From contig NC_083506.1 of NCBI RefSeq assembly GCF_032362555.1, positions 4,449,501 through 4,513,500 of the forward strand: a DNA stretch of 64,000 nt, read 5' to 3'. This stretch comes from Amyelois transitella (Eukaryota > Arthropoda > Insecta > Lepidoptera > Pyralidae). The notes under the pieces are model-generated. The model searched no databases. It was not told the origin of the DNA and worked only from the letters and a program-made list of their open reading frames with translations. The translations under genes were made by a program, and so were the position numbers. Shown piece by piece: positions 47,353-60,281 of this stretch. Position 1 is the stretch's first letter, and the number at the start of each line of letters is the position of its first letter.

Positions 47353-50300
47353 ATGGAGACAGAGGAGGTTAACGAAATGGTGCATCAAATGCAGAAGTTC
47401 ACCTGGGTGGATTATGTGGTGTTTGTGTTCATGTTAGCGATCAGTGCTGTGGTGGGGGTCTATTGGGGATTTATGAAGAAGCAGACCACACAAAACGATT
47501 ATCTGCTTGGAGGAAGGAATATGAAAGTTGTACCCGTTGCTATGTCGCTTGTAGCAAGGTATTATGATATTGCATTATCTAGAGATGATACTGTAGCTCC
47601 CTTTATTGAGTTTTGTATGATTGCTTCTAGGTATGCTGGTTTGGTCACAAAGTCAAACGACGTGCATGTATGCCAGCTGGTTTTCGTCTCGTGAAGATGG
47701 AACCTATCAACATAATATGTGGTTTACTCTAATACTTAGATGTAGTAAAGATCTATTTAGATGGTAAAAGAGACCTGCTTACCAATAGCGCCTCAAGGAA
47801 AAGTTGACTTGTCTCTATGGCTCTGGTAGAATAAAATACCTACTCCAGCACTGTCTGCACTGTTTTTGCCTAAACTCCAAAAAATGTTATCAACTTACTA
47901 TTCCCGAGATCTAGTGTGCTTTAAATTCTAAATGGATGATGGATTCTATCCCCTTTGTTCATTGGATAGGATCACATAGAGTATCCAGTCACCCATTCTA
48001 CTAAAGAATATAAGACATGATACATGACCTGATCCTGCTCAATAGCAGGATTCTATTTTCTTTACTTAGAATTGAGTTTAAAAGAAGTAAGAAATATAAT
48101 ATACCTACTTAATTTGAAATATCATTTCAGTTTCGTGTCTGGAATCACATTGTTGGGATCCCCCACAGAAGTGTATATGTATGGGACCCAATATGCCTTT
48201 ATAATAATAGGAATATTTCTAATGTCAATTTTCATGACTCAAGTCTACTTGCCCGTATTCCACGAGCTCAAAATTACTTCTAATTACGAGGTAAGTTCTG
48301 ATTTCCATGTACTTTTTTATAATTAATATTCTACAACGTTTAATGCTGTTGCAGTAATTTTTTATTTAATAAATTCTTGATATTTAAACTAGCTTTCCCT
48401 TAAATTTTTGGTAAAGGAACATTGCGATGTTAATTTCTCGCATTTCATTCTTAGTTGTTAACTATACAAATAAATTGTTTTTTATAATAGGTATCGTCCT
48501 CTATTTGATACCAACAACATGCCGTAGGAATTTGTATGTAGGTACTTACTAGTCCTTTCTGCTTCTGTCTCCTACGACATTTTCGGAAAAACTTGGAGGG
48601 CAGAGACTACATTTTTATAACCTCATTTATTATTAATTTTCAGTACTTATCGCTGAGATTCGACAATAGAGTCCGATTGTTTGGTTCAGTTTTATTCGCC
48701 TTTACGTTGGTAAGTTCAACTTATAGTTACCTTGTACAAAACTAGGTATTTTATAAGAAACTTAATAATTAAATTTAACTTTTATTTTTTTTTCTAGATA
48801 GGATGGTTGCCAATTGTGATTTACGTGCCTGCATTGGCTTTTAATCAAGGTAAGTATATCGTGTTAAATTTACTATATTTCTGTTAGTCAGAAAAGGTTT
48901 TTAAATGAACACAATGCACTATTTTTCAGTAACTGGTGTCGATATACACGTAATTACGCCTATTGTTTGCGTGGTCTGCATTTTCTACACTTGCGCTGTA
49001 AGTATGGATATCGCTTAGAATTGAGCTGTAAAATACAATAAATGAAGAATATAACCTTTAGAAAGTAACTCCATCTGGTCTCGCCACTCGGTTACCGCCC
49101 CTTTATGTCATAGAAATAAAATTATATCATTCCGATTTCAATCCAATCCAACCAATCTCGAATAGTCTTTCATTTGTAGCCTATCGAATGCAGAACGTGT
49201 CAAGAGAAATGATGAATGAAAGTAGATATTAAATTAGACTTTATTCTGAGAAACGTATTCTTAATTGTTCAATGTCAACCTTCTCTCATATACTACCTGT
49301 CTTCAATGAGAGCTAAAAGGTGCATCATCTACCTGGTGGTTTGTAAGAACTGCATATTCTTAACGCTCGTATTATTCCTCCCATATCTGCCCTCCAGTTT
49401 CTTTTTAGGTCTCCCTCACCTTATGTGTTGTTATTCCCTTTCATGGCAGACAATTCAATAAATATCTTTTCAGGGAGGACTCCAAGCTGTGGTTTGGACT
49501 GACGTTATCCAAATAACTGCGATGTTTGGTGCTATGGCTTTAGTAGCAATTAAAGGCACTATGGATGTCGGTGGCATTGGAGTTGTATGGCAAAGAAATA
49601 TGGACAGTGGACGAATTGAATTACCGAAGTAAGTCTTAGCCATGAGTTCAGATGTCATCAAAACCAAAACCTAAATTTTTGGATACTGTACCTTCAGATA
49701 TCCCCCCTAAAATATATCCATGTAGTCAATAAACAATTTTTCATTTCCATTTTCAACGTTTTGTGCCGGTGACAAGTTTTTCAAATAACACACTGGCTGT
49801 TTAGAGAACTTGCCAGTTTAATTTTTTATTTGCATCTATGTAGGTATGCGACTGTTTCCTTGTCATTATTTGTACATATTAGGATTCTGAGAAAACTTGA
49901 TATATATACCAGCTGCTTTTGATTCAGTGCCGTTTGAGAGATATTTGAGAATTAACGACATTATAACTAATGCGTACCGCTCTCGTAAAAACTATCGAAG
50001 CAAAGTACGAATTTTATCTTATAATTTTGTTGTAGCTGGGATCCGAATCCCTTAACGCGGCACACCATCTGGTGCTTGGTGGTCGGAGGAGTGGTGTACT
50101 GGTTGCAAGCGAATGCAGTCAACCAGACCATGGTGCAGCGGTATCTGGCTTTACCAACTCTGAAAGGAGCGAAATGGTCAGAGTTACACACTGCAAACAT
50201 ACATTTTACATTTAATTAGTTTCTTTCCAAAAAACATAGGTAGATCTTTCCACTTGTTTTGGGTACCTCATCTTAATTAACCTTTCACCAGAACGTTCTA

Positions 50301-53300
50301 TATTTTATCAACGTACGTTACTAATTCACACTTCCCTTGCAACAAAAAAAACAACAAACCTTGGAGAAAACAAATAAGCCTTTTGCGTCTGTCTATTTCA
50401 AAACTAATCTTTTAAACCTCACAAAGCACTCTCAAGCAATTTTCACTGTTATTTAGACAATTCTTCAAAAGTATTGTATACTTAATACATACAGGCCCGG
50501 TCGCTAATTTTAAATATAACATCTTCAATATCGCTTACTGGGGGAAGGATTCAAATTTCAGTAAATGGCGATTTATATTACACCACTTTATATTTTCACA
50601 TATACACATTTTTTACCAGTTCTTTGTTTCCTTAAGATCCTTAGATTATATTTTATTTCAGGGCAGTGTTCATATTTTGCATAGGAATATCAATTCTCTA
50701 CTGTTTCTGTCTTTACTGTGGACTGCTGATTTATGCCCGGTTCCATGACTGCGATCCCCTGCAAACAAAGGTGAGGTGATACAAAACCTATTTTTAGAAA
50801 TGGAATTTTGGTTGGCCATGCTTTATTTCATCAGCTTTATGACCTTTTGATAGTGTATTTTCGTTTATTACCTCTCTGGTCCTACCGGAAACCGTTTTGA
50901 ATAAGCATATACTGATGTTTTACTTTATAAGTGCCATTATTTGGTTTCACACCAATGATCATTGAGTCGACAAATTCGTGTCTAATAAGTGAAAAGGAAT
51001 TTGTAACAAGCAGATGTGAATTAATTGCGGTGTAATTTTTAGCTAGCGAAAGCGAAGGACCAACTTTTGCCGTTACTGGTCATGGATGTTCTAGGAGACA
51101 TTCCGGGACTACCTGGGGTTTTTGTCGCTGGAATATTTAGTGCAGCTCTTAGGTAAGGAGAAACTTTGTTTACTACTGTATTTTGGAGAAATCTTATTGA
51201 TAGCTAGCTATAAGCCCATTTTGGTTTCGATTGCTGGATTTACAACTTTGATTAATGCGGTTTTTCTTCTTCATGCCAAGAAGTATCCGCTTGGAGTGCC
51301 TGAAGCAACTATTTTAGCAAATAATACTTTCGGTATATATAGCGCGGCATTTGGTTTTCGCCTTAGAAAAATACCACTTCAAATCCGTGGCATTCTTTCG
51401 AGCCGTGAAAGTCTTGATAGCTGAAATTTAAAAACATCATTTCCAATAAAGAGTGACGAAAAGCTGGCGGCCGGTCGCAAAATTGCGGGCAAATATACGA
51501 AATTTAAATGCGTTTTATGCGAGAATTCTTCCAGATGGATGAAGACATACATATATATATGAACGATGATAATAATTTGTAAGGTATCAAAGTATACCTA
51601 ATTAAGAATGTATATTGCATAGGATATATGTTCTAATATTGAAGAGCTAATTCTTCGTTGGCGTGTGTGTCTGACAGAGCAGACTTGTTCAGACTATTAT
51701 ACGAGTAAGAGGCTCGCAACACTGTTTCTTGTCACTTATCTTTTTAGGTTAGGTATTTGTGTGGCGTAAATTATTGTTATTTTCTCCGATGTCTTTCAGC
51801 TCTCTGTCAACGAGTTTAAACTCAATGTCTGCTGTAGTCCTAGAGGATTTCTACAAGCCGTTCAACAGCAAACAGCTGACTGACCGCCAGTCTAGCTGGC
51901 TGATGAGAGGAGTCGTCGTTCTGCTTGGTGTACTATGTGTAGGTAAATAGTATGCGTGGTGGTGGATTTTGCAGTGATATTTATAGCAGAGTACTGCGTG
52001 TACATTTAAACATATATACTTCTTCCTCTTGGCGTTGTTTGCGATTACATTCTCATCTCTCTGAAGACCAATCCAACATTGGTTTAGTTAAATTTTTTTA
52101 CACGAAGCTTGTTTAACTGACCTCCGCGAGTTTTAAAGGAAAAGTTTTTGCACCCGAAAGATGACATGTAGAACAGGCAGAACACCTTTTCAGCTAAAAA
52201 TGGCTTTTGAGTCCCTTGTTGGATGGAACAATTGGATGTGTTTACCTTGTGAAGGACATCAAAGTGTTCTAAAGATGGTTTGATTAAACCATTGCGCTAA
52301 AGTATTACGAGTGGGTACTACATAATTTTAATCTTCTTGCTGCTTATGCCAAGGCAAATGCTTGTACTAAAAACTCAGGTACTACCATGATACTACAGGA
52401 TTTTCCTTTTCAGCGCTAGTATTCATTGTTGAGAAAATGGGGACGATTCTTCAGTTAACGATGACCCTGGAGGCGATGACAATGGGGCCTCAGTTTGGCG
52501 TGTTTACCATGGGCATCCTCATGCCGTGGGTGGATGCTACGGTCAGACACAACATATTTTTTTGCTAGTTTTTCTTGTAACGTATTTATATCCTTTCTAT
52601 CCCTCTGCTAAATATCATTGTTTATCTGATAGACCACAGGAAAAGTATCGGGAAAAATGAGAGTTGACAGAGAACATGGTTTGATATGGGTTGCAAGTCG
52701 GCCGTGGTCAAACGGTAGTCGCTTCTTGTAAAACTTGATTTACCCATTTCAGTATCGTGGTGCCAGGCGAACTCCGGGCTTGTCTCTAGAGAACCTACCT
52801 TTGTCATTATTTGTCTAGATAAACATTATAATATCTAAATTATATAAATAACAATAATATAATAATAATAATAATATAATAATAATAATAAACAAATAAA
52901 TTAATAACTAAAGTATGTAGTACGGCGTACAGGAAGGTACGAGTACATTTGTAAATTAAAACAACTGCTGAAAGCAAACCCGTTGTAAAACTAGATATTT
53001 TAATCTTAAAATATTTGTCAATGTACTTGTATCGTATTTCACATTCATACAAAGTAATAAAAAGTTGACATCCATAGAGAGGAATTTCTATTTCCCCGTC
53101 TATTATCAATTCTTGCGTTTAATATAGGTTATGATATATACAGGGTGCGGTTTAATATAGGTTATGATATATACAGGGTGCGTTGGTGGGCGGCGTCACG
53201 GGCTTAGCTGCTATGTCGTGTTGGTGTCTCACCGCTCAGATGGCCATCGCGAGGGGAGAGATCTGGCATGCCCACAAACCACTCAGCACGGCCGGTTGCA

Positions 53301-54656
53301 CATATAACTATACAGTAGTCGAAACCACTACCGCTGATGCTGATGTTAGGTGAGTACAAATTAGTGATGGAAAGTTGATTTAGTCTTCAGATTGCAGACA
53401 TTAAAATATCTACCCGATTAATGTAATCAATATTATTATAATAAAGAGGTTAATTTTGAAACATTGATTATTTGTTTGTTTGTAAGAGGTGATTCTCGGT
53501 AATATTGAACGGATCATGAAAATTTTTACTGCTGAAAAGAAACATAACCTGCGAGTGTTGTACTTAGTACGAGAATGAAAGAACCAGGCAAAATAATAAT
53601 AAAAATGTAAATGGGACCAATCACACAGATTGAGTAAGGCCCAAAGTAAGTTTGAGATTTGTAATAAAGGAAACTAAACGATACTATATTTTATAACGAA
53701 TACCACCTACCTAAATAGATAAATATCCGCGACTCAAGCCAATCCGAAAAAATATCTTCTTGACCAGACCAACAGACCGTCAAAATAATGACTCATTTGA
53801 ATTTCTTTTTCAGTGAAGTCAACCCTATGCTTCGCGTTTCTTACATGTGGTATACCCTGGCCGGGGCCCTGGTGACGATATGCGTCGGTGCCGTGGCCTC
53901 CCGCGTGAACCGCGCCCGGGGCAAGGCGCACGTGCCCCCGGACCCTCGGCTACTGGCCCCGCAGCTCCGAAGGCTGTATAGGGAGCCTCCGCATCCTTCT
54001 GATGACACCTATATACAAGCTTATGGAAATAATAAGGTAAGGTACTTAAAATTAATTTTGATAATATTATTCACTATATTGATTAGAAATATATTTAATG
54101 GTGATGTTTTCGTTGGAGGTTCGAACCAGAAAAAGGATTATCTCTACAATAAATTAATTAAAATTGTTTTTGCATTTTAGCCGTGGTTTCGTGTAAAAAC
54201 CTAACTTAGGTTTTTCAGGAACATAGTCAAAAGACGCTCACCGAACTTCTTTCTTCTGGGAGAAAGAAGAATGTTAAAGTTAGAATAAATATGTATTTTT
54301 CTCCGAATGTTTGAAGGAGTTTTACATCACGTTCAGGCAAATGGCTCTGTAACCATGATCGATGTATTACGGGTTAGGTTCGCCTGCAAAGGTTGCGAAG
54401 GTCAGATGGGAGTCGCTTCGTGTAAAAACCTAACTCACCAAATTCAGGGTCCATAGTCAAAGGCGTACCCCAAGCTCCTCTCCAGAGTGGTGAGGATGCA
54501 ACCGAGAAAAAGCCAGGAAAAAGAATTCTAAGAAGAAGAAAAAGTATTTTTCTTTAAATATTTTCTATTCACTTGTTTTCTTTACAGGAAGGCTGCCAGA
54601 AGAATTCTAGTGCAATTAACATGAAACCGATCAATGAAAGTGAAGAAGTCAGCTGA
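47353..54656 (+). CDS. SLC5-family sodium/solute cotransporter (SMCT/SMVT-like)
   Basis: Fourteen exons: 47353-47558, 48131-48290, 48644-48709, 48798-48849, 48930-48997, 49474-49628, 50036-50176, 50662-50770, 51043-51152, 51800-51942, 52414-52541, 53177-53349, 53814-54036 and 54588-54656. All phases agree and give 600 residues, the usual SLC5 length. Signature segments are [20 protein letters not shown] (first span), [91 protein letters not shown] and [18 protein letters not shown]. These fit the sodium-coupled monocarboxylate/multivitamin branch (SLC5A5, A6, A8, A12 and their many insect relatives) of plasma membrane transporters. The substrate cannot be told from sequence. Exon 13 is much more GC-rich than its surroundings. 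The acceptor of exon 12 is doubled by a 33-bp tandem repeat. Confidence 0.93.
52848..52908. repeat. AAT-type microsatellite
   Basis: An imperfect run of AATAAT units interrupted by single changes, in SLC5 intron 11. Confidence 0.85.
53117..53182 (+). repeat. 33-bp tandem duplication across SLC5 exon 12 acceptor
   Basis: Two identical units, 53117-53149 and 53150-53182, each ending ACAGGGTGCG. The second copy supplies the acceptor and first six coding bases of exon 12; the first copy presents the same acceptor 33 bases upstream. Confidence 0.93.
54333..54515 (+). repeat. Dispersed repeat family C, best copy
   Basis: 'caggcaaatggctctgtaac', 'ggttaggttcgcctgcaaag', 'ggttgcgaaggtcagatggg', 'agtcgcttcgtgtaaaaacc', 'ctcctctccagagtggtgag'. 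In the last SLC5 intron. Confidence 0.78.
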
Positions 54657-55328
54657 TGAGAATGTTTCGTTGTCAGACGTACCTGTTCATACCAAAGATA
54701 GTTATATAATTTATTCAATGAAGAACTTTGCAATAAAACGTGTACCTATACATACGTTTATGATTTTACAACCTAGCATTACCTACTTAATATTCTTATT
54801 AGATTACTTAGTTTAAACTCTATTTTATCAAGGTAGAATAAAACTGAGCCCCTGTTTTAAGCGAAGCAAAAGGACCCTCCCTCCTTTTGCTTTTGACCTG
54901 TATGTATGTAGGTATGTTTATAGATAAATACATTTACATACATTCTTTTCCCCCCTAACTTCTAAACTAGGTATGTTCATTAGACAAATGAGGTCCGCTG
55001 GTTATATGACTTCACATTAAATTGACTACGGCGCTCTCTAGAGGACTAAAAGTAAAGAACTGAAACAACCTGAAAGTGTTGTGTGGGGTATCAAATAAAA
55101 GAGCTTTGTTAACACATTTATAATATTTATTTTTAACATATATTGTTTACATATATATGTATTTTTGAACTGGGCAAATAAATTGCAAAAAATCCTCATG
55201 CCCTTCAATCATTTGAGGAGTTGATAAAACTAAAAATTTTTTAAACCAAGCCCAAATAAAGGGCATGGAATTTTACTAACCAGTTAAATACATTATGGAA
55301 CAATAAATAAAATTATAATCTGAAAAAG
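54657..55328. other. SLC5 3' untranslated region and spacer
   Basis: AATAAA at 54837-54842 lies 180 bases after the SLC5 stop and is the likely processing signal. The remaining 480 bases to the end of the lipase A transcript hold no gene or repeat I can name. Confidence 0.6.
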
Positions 55329-55334
55329 TTTATT
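55329..55334 (-). terminator. Polyadenylation signal AATAAA for lipase A
   Basis: Minus-strand AATAAA starting 46 bases after the lipase A stop codon at 55380. Confidence 0.6.
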
Positions 55335-55379
55335 TTCTATCTTAACCAGCCAGGGATCACAAAATATCCTTTGTTCCCG

Positions 55380-58300
55380 TTAGTTCAGTGAGAAAGGGGG
55401 TGCGGCATTAGTCCAGACTAGATATACTCCAGAACTCCTGAAAAGATTATCAAAAATTATTAAAAAAGCTTTAATATGATGTTTTAAAGGTTTTGTTCCT
55501 CAATTTGATTTACTTGAAATGTAAATTATTACTGAACAAAAAATTAGGTCACTTTGTCCAGAAATCTCCCAAAAAACACTAAGATTATTTTAGAACTTAA
55601 TAAGCAAGTGAGGGGTTAATCAAAAAGCTCAACAAAATTGGAAACTCCTTGAGAATTCAACAACCCGTACCCGTATTTGGGTCTCAAACCACCCATTTGG
55701 AGCGTGCCAGGAAGTACATTGCAGGTCTGGAGTACGGCAGCCAAGTAATTAACGCACTGTCTGCCAGTAAAGCCACCAGTGGTGATAGACTCAGCAAAGT
55801 AGAAGTAGCTCCTGGCGTGGTCACAAGCGTGGGAGTCGCAACCGGGCATAGATTCTCCGCCGTTCGGATAGAAATCGACCTGGGCCAAGTCTGAAATGTA
55901 ACCGTTGACCCCGCAGTTGGTGTGGATCACTTCGGTGTAAGAGCCGTCGTTTGGGCTGAAACGGTCGCTGTGGTTAATCCACCCCACCATAGAGGGGTCA
56001 AGACCTGTAATTATTTATGAATCCAGTTTTAAAAATTAAAATAAGTAGTATTTGAATCTTAACGGTTTTTTGGAACTATCAATAGAGAAAATCTCTCAAC
56101 GGAATCGTTATTTTTGCTGAAATCGAGATTTTCATTTTTGGTAATATAATAGATAGCATCAGTTTAACTAAAACTTTATTTCTTTTGTCGTTTAGTTTTT
56201 ATCATAAATATGTATAGAAAAATAAAGTCCCTTATTCGCTAAGTAAAGTAAATAGCTAAGAATGCAATCAGATATCTAATGTTTCATTGAATGAATACGA
56301 TCGTACTACAATTTGCTTGTGTGGCCTTGTTCTAATGAATACTATTGATAGTACGGCAACGTTACAACGATCACGATTTTATAATAACGATCAGAAGTAG
56401 ACTAACCAGTAACATAGGCCACATCTCCAACCACAGTCCTAGCAGCTATACCCGCTTGGTGTCCTCCAAGTCCATGGCCGACGATGTGGTATTGCACCGG
56501 GGAGCTCCCTGTGGCTTCGTTCAACCAGTTTATAAAATGACCGATGGCCCGTCCGGATTCAACAGCATTTGAAAGTACGACCGGGTAATTTATGGAGTCA
56601 GACGCAGCAGTCCAGTCTACGACGAAAACATTCAGGTCTTCGGCGGCTAAAAATGCTAGAAAAGGATTGATGGGAGATGATGAGCTGATGAGAGATTAAG
56701 TAAAATATGTCCAAACATAAAATCACGCCTCTTTCCCGGACAGGCAGAGAATAAATGTACATATATGTAAACGTATTATCTTTTTACTCGCCCCGATCCC
56801 TGTATACTTATTTTGTTCCATCCATATACATAAACCACATTCATTAACTTGTATTTTGTCAGTTGTAAGTCTGAATAGAAAGTGTTATCACGGTTTAAAG
56901 GATATTATTAGGTACATCAGAATTATTAATGGTATTATTAATTGCGAAAATGTATGTTTTGATTGGCTGGCTCTCAGCACGTGTGCAGAAAACAAAAAGG
57001 GTTTGCGTACGTTTTATTTCTATATAGGTAGCTGTTTTTTATTGCAAATGCAATTTAAATACTTAAAGCAATATTGCTACTGTGGCTATAGCTATTATTA
57101 TCTTAACTTATCAAGACCATAAAATAATAAATTTGCCATAACAAGATAATGCAAAAATATGTAAGAAAAACCAAAAGTCTCGAAGGCCAATTTTAGCTAG
57201 AAGCTATCTAGCTAAATTGGCTAAAATTATGATGATGATTCATTTCTTTATAACTATGTACTATTTCTCGTGATAGTGTAAATTACTGTCCAATAAAGAT
57301 ATTACAAACTAGCTGTTGCCCGCGACTTCGTCCGTGTTAATTTCGAGTTGAATCTTGATCATACAGTCAGATACAGACAGACGGACAAAAAAGTTTAAAA
57401 AATAATCTCTATCCGTTTCGGTCAAAATATTAAATGTAGGTACAGACAAAATATTTTTACCGCTTTATTATACGAAGTATTTTGAATTTCAGTTTTTTAA
57501 AAGAATAAATCTCATATAATTAAACCAATAGTTATAAACCTATCTTTATATTAAACGCGAACTGCACTTCCCGCTAGTAGGTATGAGCGTCATAGGAAAA
57601 GAAATTTGTTTTTGCATTAAACATTTAATGTACTTGTTATGAGGTCGTTATTTTATTGAAACTTTCCATTCGGTTTGATTCGCTGATAGGTTGATTTATT
57701 CTGCGCCGTTGAATATGGCTAATGCGACTTATAAAAGTGTACTGTATGATATAGTTACCTGGGATCAAAGCGACCATAGAGTCTGAGATGGGACTGTCTC
57801 TCCAGCCATGGATGAGGACTATGGTTCGACGTCCGTTGTTGTAATTACTTGCTTGGAGCAGGCCAATGCTGTTTGTGTGCATAGGCTGACTCACTGTAGG
57901 GTTAGCTCTGAGAAAAAATACAAGTAAGTACTTTGAAATAGATGGATTATGTAGAATAAAATAAAATATGGATACATTCTTGAACAAACAACAACTTCAG
58001 AAATTATCTATAGAAAATTAATTTGAGCTGAAACTCGACTTTCTTACCGGATGATTTCGATTCCGGCACTAACGGGTGATTTATTATACTGAAATTTTTA
58101 TTCCTATAGTTCTAGACTTTTAGGAGTTAGAGTTAGGAGAGAGGGTTTAAGGTTGCAGAGTCTGGACGAGAGTCGCTTTGTGTAAAAAACTGACTTACCC
58201 AATTCTAGAACATGGTCAAAAAGTGTACCCTGGGCTTCACCGGGATTTAAAAAAAGTGGGAACATGAGAAGGAGAAATTCTTAAAAGAAATATCACCTAG

Positions 58301-58823
58301 TAAAAAGATGGTAGACATTATCAGTAACAGGGCTGTATCTGTTCGCTTCAGCGAGGTCACTTAAGGTCATCCACATGTCAACCAAATGGTACTTCCCGGT
58401 AGAATCCCGTTCATGTTGAAAACGCAGAGTTGGGTCCAATTTACGAAGAATTGGGTCGGCTGGTGCCGCTGAAAAACAAACAAATATAGCCTGATAACAA
58501 TAATAATTAATATTTGAAGTATATTTATTTATATACAATAGAACTATTTTAAAATAGAGAATTTAAAATTTTGTAAAGAAAATTTTTCACTCGATAATAT
58601 ACTAGGCTTGTAGAGTGTAGCAAATTGTGAAGAAATTTCTAAAATCATAGCATGAAACAGCCAAAGCATAGATTTTAATACATATATAAATTAGAATATT
58701 TAGACATTCCGATTTAAACATATATCGATAGAATAGAAAGGTAAGATGGAATATTATAGAGAAAGTTAGCTCACCTGAAACTACAGCAAGCCAAATAGTG
58801 AAAACAGCTGTTAGTTTAAGCAT
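55380..58823 (-). CDS. Pancreatic-lipase-family protein A, nucleophile Ser replaced by Gly
   Basis: Six minus-strand exons, 58823-58775, 58468-58297, 57907-57759, 56655-56407, 56004-55671 and 55437-55380, give 336 residues, normal for insect neutral lipases. MLKLTAVFTIWLAVVS is a signal peptide, so the protein should be secreted. The fold is marked by YHLFTRANPT, TIVLIHGWRDS, NVFVVDWTAA, GLDPSM and YPNGG. The triad aspartate (Asp209 in GLDP) and histidine (His269 in CDHARSYFYF) are present, but the nucleophile elbow reads GHGLGGH where active enzymes have GHSLGAH, so residue 185 is glycine. Known family members with this change, such as fly yolk proteins, bind rather than cleave lipid; that role here is inference. 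I preferred a donor at 55670 over read-through because the spliced end (SSGVYLVWTNAAPPF) matches the family. Confidence 0.92.
57310..57480 (+). repeat. RTE-related SINE-like repeat, head
   Basis: 'aactagctgttgcccgcgac' then 'ttcgtccgtgttaatttcg' and 'cagacagacggacaaaaaag', in lipase A intron 3. Confidence 0.72.
58140..58285 (+). repeat. Dispersed repeat family C copy in lipase A intron
   Basis: 'aaggttgcagagtctggacg', 'agtcgctttgtgtaaaaaac', 'tgacttacccaattctagaa', 'tgtaccctgggcttcacc'. Confidence 0.65.
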
Positions 58824-60281
58824 CCTCACCAAAATAATGTCAGTGTTCATACATTCAATGTTTCTGTCCTCATTACGAGTACAATCTATTTCATTACAGA
58901 TAAATATCTTAATCCAAAAGCAAATAATTCTGTGAATTATCTCATTATTACCTTACGTAATTCTAATTTAAATGACATAAAAATTGATTGATGAATTAAT
59001 TAAGTATTTATTTAGATAAAATATTTTCATGAAGCTATATAAATCTGAGAAATTATAAATATTGCATTAATTCATTTTCGGCTGTTTTTTGTTTTGGGAT
59101 TTCTGGTAACTTTCAAATCACTCTTCAGCCTCACACGAAATTTATTTATGATATCAATAAAAATACTAGCTAACACCCAACGTTATCAGTGTCCATATCA
59201 TTGTTAATTATTAAAAATATTTAATTTGTCTATAGTATAAATTTCCACTTATATCAATTTATATCTACTTAGTTATTATTCATTCATTGTAGATAATGTA
59301 TAAAATGTACCTACATTACATACTCTCACTATCTACACTTATACATACAAAAATTGGTCAGCTTATTGTTTCTATCCGTTCGCACGCTTCTTATAGCCTA
59401 CGACATTCTTAATATTACGACTCAAACATATTCTTAACGTTTAGACTGTTACAGATCATATTTTCTTCCAATAATACAATATCAGAAGCATTACACAGGT
59501 TTTCATTGTGGAAGTATTCAGGATATACTTACCTACTGTAGTACTGCAGACGATCGATTGCGGAGAGACACTACACGAACAGGCTTATTCGAGCATAAAT
59601 ATGCACAAACCAGAACATGTTTGGCTCACATCTTATCCTTTAATATTATTTATTATGCTCTCAGACACAACGCGGCATGACCTTAAAATAAGTTTCTCAT
59701 GAGAAGGCTTGAATTTTTTTAAATAATCTCCTTGTGTGTAAAATTTAGTAAAATTAAACATACCTAAATACATCCATATAATTACGTCTATAACCCTTGC
59801 GTCAGTGCGAATAGTTTTGAAAAGACTGAAAGATAACGTTTCGGCCACCTTATGATGGAATTGTGAGACAAATAGTGACAGGTTGCTAGCCTATCGCCTA
59901 CAATAAGAATCCTATGCTTATTAGTCTTCCCCTTAGTCACATTTTACGACATCTATGGGAAATATAAGGAATGGTCCTAAAGTACCAGGAACACGGCATA
60001 AGTTTATCATGTTAAAATAATCGTTATAAAGCCATTAAACTTATTGCATATTGTCAATAGATGTACTTATAATATCTAAGTGTTTATTTTCAGACAAAAC
60101 TGAACGACGATTTTCTCATAATCAGAGCGGATATAAAATTATCAAATTTAATTTATGACATTTAACTGCTGTGTCTTTACTATCGGGTAGATTAAAAATT
60201 TCTAAGAAGGAAGTACATAATCGTCGATAAAGTTTATATAAATCAACTTGTTTTCGGAAATTAATGGTTATTTACGACAAA
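58824..60281. promoter_or_regulatory. Shared upstream region of the two lipase genes
   Basis: The paralogues start head to head with 1.46 kb between ATGs, so their promoters lie here. The sequence is AT-rich. A family A repeat at 59762-59999 separates the two halves. A possible upstream in-frame start for lipase A (MNTDIILVR at 58850) would spoil the signal peptide and is not preferred. Confidence 0.55.
59762..59999 (-). repeat. SINE-like repeat family A copy
   Basis: 'ataattacgtctataaccct', 'gtgacaggttgctagcctat', 'ttagtcacattttacgacat', 'ggaatggtcctaaagtacca'. Inverted and moderately diverged. Confidence 0.78.

Noticed and set aside
55616-55670. Read-through C-terminus of lipase A (ending SNFVELFD)
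   Set aside because: A donor at 55670 joins in phase to 55437-55380, giving a tail that matches lipase B and the family; read-through is a minor possibility at most.
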